Shown piece after piece: positions 44,101 to 52,803 of a stretch of DNA of 64,000 bases. Both the position numbers and the translations under genes were made by a program. The first letter of the stretch is position 1, and each line of letters starts with the position of its first letter. Source of the DNA: Siphonodentalium dalli. Its lineage: Eukaryota; Mollusca; Scaphopoda; Gadilida; Siphonodentaliidae. A model generated the notes under the pieces. The model made no database searches, was not told where the DNA came from, and saw only the letters and a program-made list of their open reading frames with translations. The stretch is taken from contig CP136062.1 in NCBI GenBank assembly GCA_032622095.1, forward strand, positions 160,824,875 through 160,888,874, read 5' to 3'.

Positions 44101-45475
44101 AATTTTATATAAATGGATGGTCTTCTGTATTAATGAATCTCTTACTAAGACAGTGGAATGATAATTTTATATAACTGGATGGTCTCCTGTAGTAATGAAT
44201 CTCTTACTGAGCCAGTGGAATGATAATGTTATATAACTGGATGGTCTCCTGTATTAATGAATCTCTTACTAAGACAGTGGAATGATAATTTTATATAACT
44301 GGATGGTCTGCTTGTAATGAATCTCTTACTGAGCCAGTGGAATGATAATTTTATATAACTGGATGGTCTCCTGTATTAATGAATCTCTTACTAAGACAGT
44401 GGAATGATAATTTTATATAACTGGATGGTCTCCTGTCGTGAATCTCTTACTGAGCCAGTGGAATGATAATTTTATATAACTGGATGGTCTCCTGTATTAA
44501 TGAATCTCTTACTAAGACAATGGAATGATAATTTTATATAACTGGATGGTCTCCTTGTAATGAATCTCTTACTGAGCCGGTGGAATGATAATTTTATATA
44601 ACTGGATGGTCTCCTGTATTAATGAATCTCTTACTGAGCCAGTGGAATGATAATTGTATATAACTGGATGGTCTCCTTGTAATGAATCTCTTACTGAGCC
44701 AGTGGAATGATAATTTTATATAACTGGATGGTCTCCTGTATTAATGAATCTCTTACTAAGACAATGGAATGATAATTTTATATAACTGGATGGTCTCCTG
44801 TATTAATGAATCTCTTACTGAGCCAGTGGAATGATAATTTTATATAACTGGATGGTCTCCTTGTAATGAATCTCTTACTGAGCCAGTGGAATGATAATTT
44901 TATATAACTGGATGGTCTCCTGTATTAATGAATCTCTTACTAAGACAATGGAATGATAATTTTTTATAACTGGATGGTCTCCTGTATTAATGAATCTCTT
45001 ACTGAGCCAATGGAATGATAATTTTATATAACTGGATGGTCTCCTGTATTAATGAATCTCTTACTGAGCCAATGGAATGATAATTTTATATAACTGGATG
45101 GTCTCCTGTATTAATGAATCTCTTACTGAGCCAATGGAATGATAATTTTATATAACTGGATGGTCTCCTGTATTAATGAATCTCTTACTGAGCCAATGGA
45201 ATGATAATTTTATATAACTGGATGGTCTCCTGTATTAATGAATCTCTTACTGAGCCAATGGAATGATAATTTTATATAACTGGATGGTCTCCTTGTAATG
45301 AATCTCTTACTGAGCCAATGGAATGATAATTTTATATAACTGGATGGTCTCCTGTATTAATGAATCTCTTACTGAGCCAGTGGAATGATAATTTTATATA
45401 ACTGGATGGTCTCCTGTATTAATGAATCTCTTACTGAGCCAGTGGAATGATAATTTTATATAACTGGATGGTCTC
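32190..45475 (+). repeat. 13.3-kb satellite of 60/62-bp monomers with higher-order repeats
   Basis: About 218 units. The 62-bp form contains GGTCTCCTGTATTAATGAAT, the 60-bp form GGTCTCCTTGTAATGAAT; both continue CTCTTACTGAGCCAGTGGAA, TGATAATTTTATATAACTGG. Common variants are AAGACA for GAGCCA, CAATGG for CAGTGG and GGTCCCC for GGTCTCC. The rare GGTCCCC marker falls at 32801, 33535, 34819, 35673, 36407, 37751, 38303, 39647, 40197, 41055 and 42339; intervals 734, 1284, 1344 and about 552 and 856 recur, showing multi-monomer blocks. Identical 79-codon minus frames at 34323, 37255 and 39151 reflect three runs of 60-bp units and are not genes. Confidence 0.97.
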
Positions 45476-46118
45476 CAAGAAAGCATTGGAATGCCTGGAA
45501 TATGTGTTGTTTTTATAACTGGAGGTCTGGAGCTATAAATATATATTTAAGGAGAGTTTAATAACCTTTTATTGGATTAATTAGTACCATTTGGATGGCT
45601 TTTGGCTTTTCAGTTGGTGTCAATGATATGTCTGTTTGGTATGTCTTGTGGCTCGTCAACTGTTCAATTGGTGTCATTGCCCTGTCTTTTATGTCAAATA
45701 TGATTGTATGTTGTTCTTAATTTGTAACTGGAGGTCTGGAGCTCTTTAAAACATCTTTAAGAAGAGTTTAATTACCCTCGGTGCACTATCCTTTTAGTGG
45801 ATGAATTAACTGGAAACCTATATGTCTTGGACAGCTTTATATGTCCTCGCCTGATAACGAAATAAGAAAATGAATTACTCATTTGATTACCTCTCTCTCC
45901 GGTAAGTAGTCCTTTGTGTCTGGCTTGTTCATTTCATCAAAGTTCAGCTAAATCTTTTTCTGGCTTTTGTCTTTTTAGTTGGTGTCAACGATATGTCTAG
46001 TACGTCTTGTGAACTTTTCAGTTGGTGCCAATCCCCTGTCTGGTATGTCAAATAAGATTGTATGTTGTTGTTGTAACTGTAGGTCTGGAGCTCTGAATAG
46101 CTAGATCTTTAAGGAGAA

Positions 46119-46212
46119 TTTAACCATTCCATGACTGGATCTTCCTGAAATCTTGCGAAAAACCTGAGCCTTTGGTCTGACAATATTTACCTTGACCTGC
46201 TAAGCCACTGCA
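46119..46212 (-). mobile_element. B-family fragment, inverted
   Basis: TTAACCATTCCATGACTGGA, then CTTCCTGAAATCTTGCGAAAA, TCTGACAATATTTACCTTGA and AAGCCACTGCATCCTGTTAT are the right part of B in reverse. It stops inside the first hairpin. Confidence 0.7.
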
Positions 46213-46494
46213 TCCTGTTATTTATGCGGCTGATAATGAAATAAGAAAATGAATTACCTCCGATCTCCAGTGAGTGGCCCTTTGTGTCTCTCTTGTTCAT
46301 TTCATCAAAGTTCAGCTAAACCTTTTTCTGGCTTTTGGCTTTTTAGTTGGTGTCAACGATATGTCTAGTACATCTTGTGGCTTGTGAACTTTTCAGTTGG
46401 TGTCAATTAATCCCCTGTCTGGTATGTCAAATAAGATTGTATGTTGTTGTTGTAACTGTAGGTCTGGAACTCGGAATAGATCTTTAAGGAGAGT

Positions 46495-46704
46495 TTAATC
46501 CTTTGGCGTCCATATGACTATAGGTTCTTGAAATTTTGCGAAAACCATGTGCCATTGGTCTAACAATATTTACCTTGTATTAAGCCAGTGCATTCTCTTA
46601 TATATGCGAGGCTCCCTATGGGAGACGTGCATATATACAAGAATGCACTGGCACAGGATCTTTAATGCTGCACCAGCACAGCTCCCATCATGCAAAAGGT
46701 AATA
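46495..46704 (-). mobile_element. B-family MITE, inverted, one hairpin only
   Basis: TTAA at 46495-46498, then TCCTTTGGCGTCCATATGAC, TTGAAATTTTGCGAAAACC, CTAACAATATTTACCTTG, one hairpin (AGTGCATTCTCTTATATATG with the loop zone CTCCCTATGGGAG) and GATCTTTAATGCTGCACCAG. The second hairpin present in other B copies is deleted, and the far TTAA is degraded (AAAGGTAATAA). Confidence 0.78.
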
Positions 46705-47067
46705 ACTCTTTGTTCACTAACCATTTATTGGATGAATTAATTGATAACCTATATGTCTGGGACAGCTTTATGTCCTCACCTGATAGTGAAATAAGAAAAT
46801 GATTACTCATTTGATTACCTCCTATTTCCAGTAAGTGGTCTTTTGTGTCTGGCTTGTTATTTTAATCAAAATTCACCTGAACTATTTTCTGGACAGTGTT
46901 GATGCCCTATCTGGTACATTGTGTGGCTTGTCATTGTTTGTATCTCAGCTGGTGTCGATGCCCTGTTTGGTATGACTTGTGGCTTGTCATCATTTGTCTC
47001 TCTAATCAATTTATGTCTTGTTTCCTTCTAATTCATATTGATGGTTTGATTGATAAATGGGAACTTT

Positions 47068-47130
47068 TTCTGGTAGTAATGAATCACTTACTGAGTCAGT
47101 GGATTATCAATTTTATAAAAACAGGCCAGC
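47068..47130 (+). repeat. Single unamplified 62-bp monomer
   Basis: TTTGATTGATAAATGGGAAC is followed by TTCTGGTAGTAATGAATCAC, TTACTGAGTCAGTGG and ATTATCAATTTTATAAAAAC. The same GATTGATAAATGGGAAC leads into the 13.3-kb satellite at 32190. This is therefore the one-copy state of the monomer in a paralogous block H, and a plausible picture of the ancestral sequence. Confidence 0.82.
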
Positions 47131-47145
47131 TCTCCTAAAAAGCCT

Positions 47146-47392
47146 TTAACCCTTTCAGTGCCTAATTTACGGTCTGTAAAATCGGCCCTAAAAAAATAAA
47201 AAAATGTTGAATTTTTTTTGGGTATACTTATAAGCATGCTATAGCGAATTTAAAAACAAACTGGTTAAAACCTTAGGGGCATGTTATAACTCAAAACTAT
47301 CACCAAGTATTCATAGTAATAATTTTGATGCCCATGAAAAACGTAAAATTCCCTGGCACTAAACCTACAAAATAAGTCTGGCACTGAAAGAG
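47146..47392 (+). mobile_element. E-family TTAA-type MITE
   Basis: TTAACCCTTTCAGTGCC at the left and GGCACTGAAAGAG at the right. The interior CGGTCTGTAAAATCGGCCC, AAGCATGCTATAGCGAATTT, GGGGCATGTTATAA, CATAGTAATAATTTTGATGC and GCCCATGAAAAACGT matches 4747-4978 in reverse. The right TTAA is missing here too. The pair TTAA at 47146 and 47584 may instead delimit one composite element of 442 bp. Confidence 0.75.
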
Positions 47393-47460
47393 AGTAGAAT
47401 ATAAGAAAAAATTATTAAAATTGTAAAACATTGTAAAAAATAATAACAAATGATGAAAAT

Positions 47461-47587
47461 TTGTTAGGCCAATGCATTCTCTTATATATGCGAGGCGACC
47501 TATGGTCGACTCGCATATATAAGAGAATGCATTGGCACAGGGTATATGGGTTGATACAAAAATTGGACTTGGCACTCAAAGGGTTAA
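47461..47587 (+). mobile_element. Hairpin cassette with GGCACTCAAAGGG-TTAA end
   Basis: TGTTAGGCCAATGCATTCTC, loop zone GGCGACCTATGGTCGAC, the inverse arm, then GGGTATATGGGTTGATAC and GGCACTCAAAGGGTTAA (47571-47587). It matches 23040-23170. Its terminus is nearly the inverse of TTAACCCTTTCAGTGCC at 47146. Confidence 0.75.
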
Positions 47588-47642
47588 CCTCTGGAATGGC
47601 CTTGAATTTGACAAATAGCTATTCAGGGTCTGGAATTAGTGC

Positions 47643-47880
47643 TGAACCCTTTCATGATGGGAGCTGCGCTGGTGCAGCATTAATAATCCTGTGCTAGTGC
47701 ATTCTCTTGTATATGCAAGTCTCCCATCGGATGCACTGGCTTAAAAGGTAATTTTTGTTAGGCCAATGTATTCTTTTATATATGCAAGGCTCCCTATGGG
47801 AGACTTGCATATGTAAGAGAATGCATTAGCACAGGGTTTTTCGCAAAATTTCCGGAAGCTCTAGTCATGGAAAGGTTGAA
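47643..47880 (+). mobile_element. B-family MITE flanked by TGAA instead of TTAA
   Basis: TGAA-CCCTTTCATGATGGGAGC at the left, GCTCTAGTCATGGAAAGGT-TGAA at the right. Both flanks read TGAA, so this copy may have used a non-canonical target, or both sites changed. The first hairpin is mostly deleted; the second (TATTCTTTTATATATGCAAG, CTCCCTATGGGAG, inverse) is intact. Confidence 0.78.
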
Positions 47881-48035
47881 CATACGAATGGCCTTCATGG
47901 TGGGTATTGCTGTTAAAATAGTAGCATCTGTTAAAACCACCATAAACAGAAAGAATACTAAAATATAGACATACATTGTTCTTATACCAATCATAAATAT
48001 CGTGTAAATATTATGTTGTTGTCAATTTTGTGTGC
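47881..48035 (+). mobile_element. Half copy of the GGCCTTC foldback element
   Basis: CATACGAATGGCCTTCATGG, TGGGTATTGCTGTTAAAATA, CATTGTTCTTATACCAATCA and TATTATGTTGTTGTCAA correspond to one arm of 57278-57636. The other arm is absent; the 53-bp array starts where it would be. Confidence 0.7.
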
Positions 48036-48039
48036 CGAT

Positions 48040-48423
48040 TCATGGAATGAACTGGTGGAGTATGATCTATATATGCATAGCCAGAGTGGAGATTCATGGC
48101 ATGAATGGTGGAGTATGATCTATATATGCATAGCCAGAGTGGAGATTCATGGCATGAATGGTGGAGTATGATCTATATATGCATAGCCAGAGTAGTTATC
48201 ATGGCATGAATGGTGGAGTATCATCTACATATGCGTAGCCAGAGTAGTTATCATGGCATGAATGGTGGAGTATGATCTACATATGCATAGCCAGAGTAGT
48301 TTAATATTATGGCATGAATTGGTGGAGTATGGTCTATATATGCATAGCCAGAGTGGAGATTCATGGCATGAACTGGTGGAGTATGATCTATATATGCATA
48401 GCCAGAGTGGAGATTCATGGCAT
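48040..48423 (+). repeat. 53-bp minisatellite, about seven units
   Basis: TATGATCTATATATGCATAG recurs at 48061, 48114 and on at about 53-base steps (some units 50-56). Units hold GGTGGAGTATGATCTA, GCATAGCCAGAGTGGAG or AGAGTAGTTATC, and ATTCATGGCATGAA. The array runs directly into a D-family right end. Confidence 0.9.
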
Positions 48424-48479
48424 GACTAAATTCACCCTCTGGGGACCTCATTATGCAGGCACACTAAACTCAGGCTTGT
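48424..48479 (+). mobile_element. D-family right end
   Basis: GACTAAATTCACCCTCTGGG, GACCTCATTATGCAG, then GCACACTAAACTCAGGCTTG. The rest of the element is replaced by the 53-bp array. Confidence 0.7.
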
Positions 48480-48688
48480 ATGGCTCAGACTATGCGCTAT
48501 TTCATTGGTTATATAGTGACCTAACAGGTCATTGCTAGGCAGAATCCAATCTCTATAGAATGTCGATAACAATTACAAACACAGCTTCATGTTGGTTATA
48601 TTTAAATTGCAAGATCTGAGGTCAATGATGTGTTGACAATTTTCCCCACACAGCGAAACACAGCAAATTTTATAATACAGGCGACATA

Positions 48689-48852
48689 CAGTAATGCCCT
48701 AAGTAATCGACTCCATAACCACAGCAGAATTATGGGTAACTTTTAGTTAGAGCTTTCCGATGAATGGCAACAAGCCATATTTCTGACTAAATCCTGAAAA
48801 GTTACCCTTAATTCTGCTGTGGTTAAGGGGTCGATTACATAGAGCATTACTG
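48689..48852. mobile_element. T-family MITE with left-arm deletion
   Basis: TA-CAGTAATGCCCTAAGTAATC to AGAGCATTACTG-TA. The left arm ends at GGGTAACTTTTAG and the loop GAGAGCTTTCC-type sequence follows at once; 164 bases. The 70 bases before it (AGGTCAATGATGTGTTGACA, ACAGGCGACAT) resemble 5128-5205. Confidence 0.82.
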
Positions 48853-49282
48853 TACATAATACCATTTGTTACTCAGTAATACCAATGGACCTACTTATGA
48901 AATTAAAATGGCCGTCGTTGTGTCTGGAACCTATGTGGCCTGACAAATTGTTTCTTTTGTAATTGAATTTGTTTGAATTGGATCTGTGTCTTCATTCCTT
49001 AACTTATTCAGGGCCGGCACATATATATATGTCGCCGTATTTCCCCATCCATTTGCCGGCAACATATTGTCATTGGTTGGTCGTACATCCATCTGATCAT
49101 CACCAATTTTCATAGGTATCTTCGGGTTGACCTCTACTTTTGAATGCAGTGGAACATCGCTTGGAAAGTGTATATTTAAAATATGAGGAGAGTTGAAACT
49201 TTGGGGATATAGAGAAACTAAACTAAAAAAGAACCTTTGTGAAGAAGTTTCGAAAGAAACTAAAAAGTTTTTAATTTAATAA
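48853..49282. other. Unassigned stretch
   Basis: Near 49010-49095 GGCCGGCACATATATATATG and TTTGCCGGCAACATATTGTC suggest a relic of the same GACATATATGTC-bearing TTAA family as 11116, but no ends are visible. The rest is AT-rich and featureless. Confidence 0.35.
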
Positions 49283-49375
49283 TAAAGATACTTTCCAGAG
49301 AAGATGAGGCCTAAGCAGAATGAGGTCCCCAGAGGGTGAATTTAGTGATGCTAACCCACTGTTGTCAAGCATCAT
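49283..49375 (+). mobile_element. D-family fragment
   Basis: AAGATACTTTCCAGAGAAGA, GGCCTAAGCAGAATGAGG and GTCCCCAGAGGGTGAATTTA are an internal D segment. Its upstream neighbour (TTTCGAAAGAAACTAAAAAG) resembles, in reverse, sequence at about 50920-50985 in the larger D copy. Confidence 0.65.
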
Positions 49376-49440
49376 ATTCTCAGACCTGTCTGAGATCCCC
49401 AGAGACTCCACAATATAATTATAGGGTTTCCTTCCTATCC

Positions 49441-49840
49441 TTAACCCTTTACCCAATAGAAGGGCCCTGTGCCAATGCATTCTCTTATATATGCGAGTCG
49501 ACCATAGGTCGCCTCGCATATATAAGAGAATGCATTGGCTTAACACATTAAAAATTATAAAATTGTTAAAGAATGTAAGAAAAAATGGTAAAAAGTGTTA
49601 AAAAAAGATTTGTTTTAGGCCAATGCATTCTCTTATATATGCGAGGCGACCTGTGGTCGACTCGCATATATAAGAGAATGCATTGGCACAGGGCATAACT
49701 GTAACTATCACAATGTGGTCAAGGAGCCGGTTCCAATGATATCCATATTTGTATGGTTCTATTGAGACAGACCGAAGATATTTTAGGCTGTTGAAGCTTT
49801 ATTTGGCCGGTTTTGGCCGTTTTGTTGGGTAAAGGGTTAA
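49441..49840 (-). mobile_element. C-family TTAA MITE, complete, inverted
   Basis: TTAA at 49441-49444 and 49837-49840; ends CCCTTTACCCAATAGAAGG and TTTGTTGGGTAAAGGG. Both hairpin cassettes are complete, separated by TTAACACATTAAAAATTATA and TGTAAGAAAAAATGGTAAAA. At 400 bp it has almost the same length as 31516-31914 and 61539-61936. Confidence 0.9.
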
Positions 49841-50837
49841 TTGAGAGCTGTCAAGAGTTAGTTATCATTAACATTCCGAGTCCTTATGTCCTTCACTATA
49901 TATATAGATGATGGGGTCACCAGTCTATTATTGTGAGGACGTATGTCACATGTAACGGTCACCAGTCTGTTATTGTAAGGAAATCACATGCAATGGTCTA
50001 TGAGGATGTAGGTCACATGTAACCGTCTGTGAGGAGATCAGATGTAATGTGTCATTAACATTATCATTAACATTGTCATCAACATTCCAAGTCCTTGTGT
50101 CCTTCGGGTCAACAATCTATTTGTGAGGACAATCATATGTAATGACCTGCATTGTCCAATTACTCACTAATGGTGAATGGGGCAGACAGCTTTCCAATAA
50201 GCATATCATTCTAATTCTCCAGTAACTCAGGGTATGCATATTGAGGTGGGAGCTGTCGGTATATGGTCTTCCCTATGCTCACGGCATGTTCCCATTTACA
50301 TGCACAAAATAACACTCAAACACATGGATTTGCTTTTTGTGCAAAATGATCATATATAATTTAAAATAAAATTTTAATATTAAATTGTAGTATCATGCCA
50401 TATAATATGACATGCATATATATGTGTTAATTTCAATTGTATGACTACTATAATTATATAATCCAATTGTCTCAAGACAGAATTATTTTATATCTTCAAA
50501 ACATATAACAAATTCTGAAGAATAAATTCCTAGAAAATTTTGCTCCAAAATCTATTATATATGTGAATATGTGTAATTGGAATGCATTATCTGATGGAAT
50601 ACTAAAGCTACCCTTCTACAAAAACTCGAAACATCTTTTTAGGTTATTTTTTTTGTTTATTAAAGGGGTTTCCAAGTCTGAGCTATCTCAGGAGGTGGAA
50701 AGTTTAGATGAACATACACAGAAAACTATTATTGGAAATGAATAACTGCCATAAAAAGTACATGATCTGAACTAGTACAAGGCTCGATTGAGTATTTAAT
50801 AGAGAGCAACACTGCTTCAAGACTGTTAAAAGAATGT
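49841..50837. other. Unassigned stretch with weak internal repeats
   Basis: From 49895 to 50190 the phrases ACATTCC(G/A)AGTCCTT, GGTCACCAGTCT, GTGAGGA and TCACATGTAA recur two to four times in irregular order. After that the sequence is strongly AT-rich. The 60-codon frame at 50563-50745 has no known motif. Confidence 0.4.
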
Positions 50838-51217
50838 TAGTTTGTGCTAGTGGGCTAGCATCACTACATTCACCCTCTGGGGACCTCATCCTGCTTAGGC
50901 CTCATCTTCTCTGGAAAGTTTCTTTATTATCAAATTTCTATAGAAACTTAGATTCTATTTCTTTTTTAGTTTAGTTTCTCTATATCCCCAAATTGGCAGA
51001 CGACACATTGCATAATCAAGGTTCCCAATGGGTGTACATCACCATATTCACCATTTGGGAACTTCTGTCTGAGTCTATGTCTCCCATAGCAGATGAGGCC
51101 ATACAGAATGAGGTCCCTAGAGGGTGAAGAATTTGGTGATGCTAGCCGCTATACAGATATCGTCACTAAATTCACCCTCTGGGAACATCATTCTGAAAAT
51201 GACAGGCACACTACTCA
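50838..51217. mobile_element. D-family copy, left end lost
   Basis: GGGCTAGCATCACTACATTC, CACCCTCTGGGGACCTCATC, GCTTAGGCCTCATCTTCTC, the central segment (TATATCCCCAAATTGGCAG, TGCATAATCAAGG, TCTCCCATAGCAGATGAGG) and the right end GAAAATGACAGGCACACTAC, TCAGGCATG. This is most of the 452-bp layout seen at 62216. Confidence 0.78.
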
Positions 51218-52609
51218 GGCATGAATGCACCCCAAATTAGGGCCCTGCATATGATTTGGAATCTTTCATCTGATTGGAATCGAAATCTGCTGTCCTGATT
51301 TGAAATGTATGGAATCATTGGCACCAGTTGCATTCTCATTACTTCAAAAGACGTACCCCATTGCTTTTTCGCGAAGACATATTATGATACCAACGAAAGA
51401 CCACACATTCAATTAAAATTGTCCAGGACCGAGCTGTACTATAGACCACTGAAGCATTGTAGGACTGATCCAGCAAAATTTCATATAATATGCCAAACTT
51501 CTGCGTGATCGAATGCGATTGCTTTCTGCTTGGCTTTATTATTGCTTCTGATAGTTTTTCATTATTGTATAGTGGAGATGGCTGTAAAGAATGCACACTT
51601 AATTGGTTACATATGCATTTGATCCATTTATAGACATTTTATTACATTTTATAAACTGAACTTCACTTACCAGCATTATGAAGTGAGCAAATTGATACCG
51701 GTACTATCACCCGGTATCAAGTGATATCTACGTCTTCTATCACTATTGACAGCCCTTGAAATTGGTATTTTTCTTCTGCAGTACTTTTTAGTACTTTATG
51801 AAATTCTATATTGGCTTAATCTACGACATCGCAGCCTTTTATTTTATGTTTTATGCCAATTATTTCAAAGTGGATGTTGGATCTAGTAATTTAAAACGGG
51901 GTGTTCAGACGCCACACTGGCTCTCCGGACTGGCAGATAAAAACCAGTATGATAAGTCAATTGACAACGGGAAGGTGTGAACCCACCGCTATCTACAAGT
52001 CAACAAAGGAATACAGAATAGTAAAACGGCTGATATATAATGGAAGAGGAAGGTAGCTGTAAGACATATTAAAGAGATGGGGTGTTTAAGGTTCTGGTGC
52101 CCAATTTGTACAGGTATACTGCATGGTTTTCTTGTCCCATCATGATAAAAAGTTGTAAGACAAATTGATCCAGGAGCATGCAGTTTATAAAATTTGGAAA
52201 AGAGATTTTGAACGTACATAGCATACTAAAGTTAAATAGCCAAAATAGACAATTATTAATAGTTAAAAAAGGTTCCCATATATCTTGGAAAGATCAAATG
52301 ACACTGGAGAGCTTCATCAGTTGCTATAGCGCTTGATTATAACCGTTTGCCATATTATTCTTTTTCGGCACTTAACTAGCAAAATTGGCTTAATCTACGG
52401 CATTGCCTTTTGCCAAAGGTGATTTAGAGGGCTAGCTGCTATTGATATGCTTAAAGCGATGATTCAATTCGAGATTCAATGCGATTCGGATTCATTCTGC
52501 TGATTCAATTCAAGATTCGATTTGAAATGAAAGTGCCAAATTTTCAGGGTCCTAAGTCAAATGTCATCATATCTTGAAATTATCTAACTTTGAGAAACTG
52601 AGATTTCTG
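51218..52609. other. Unassigned stretch
   Basis: TTGGCTTAATCTACG(A/G)CAT occurs at about 51811 and 52388, so a piece is duplicated. GATTCAATTCGAGATTCAAT-type words repeat at 52464-52530. Frames at 51305-51508, 51339-51596 and 51798-51980 (60 to 85 codons) show no motif I know. No gene called. Confidence 0.3.
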
Positions 52610-52803
52610 TGAAAGTGGCAAGCCTGCAAGCGGGATGGCGTCACTAAAATCACCCTCTGGGAACCTCATTCTGCTCAGGGACCAGCCTGGAGGGTGACTT
52701 GGGAGATATTTTCTCCATAAAATGTGCCACTTCTCCCTATTTTTGTCCCAGGGAGAAGTGACCTCTCTCATACATGAGTATGCATATGTCCCATATGTCG
52801 CCT
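52610..52803 (-). repeat. D-family right-end piece plus dispersed repeat J
   Basis: 52615-52676 carries GCGTCACTAAAATCACCCTC, GGGAACCTCATTCTGC of D. From 52676 CAGGGACCAGCCTGGAGGGT, CAAGTC-like words, AGATATTTTCTCC, TGCCACTTCTCCCTA and GTATGCATATGTCCC form repeat J, present in reverse at 61960-62095. Repeat J leads directly into the 29-bp array. Confidence 0.65.

Larger units (their letters stand above)
45476..47140 (+). repeat. Host repeat block H, right copies
   Basis: AACTGGAGGTCTGGAGCT or a close variant occurs near 45523, 45725, 46075 and 46453, each followed by TTTAAG(G/A)AGAGTTTAAT. Other shared words are GTTGGTGTCAACGATATGTC, GATAACGAAATAAGAAAATG, CATTTGATTACCTC and TTTGTGTCTGGCTTGTT. 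So block H is itself a tandem repeat of about 350-380 bp. The last unit contains the uninterrupted TTAA site at 46862-46865 and, at 47068-47130, a single 62-bp monomer. Confidence 0.8.
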
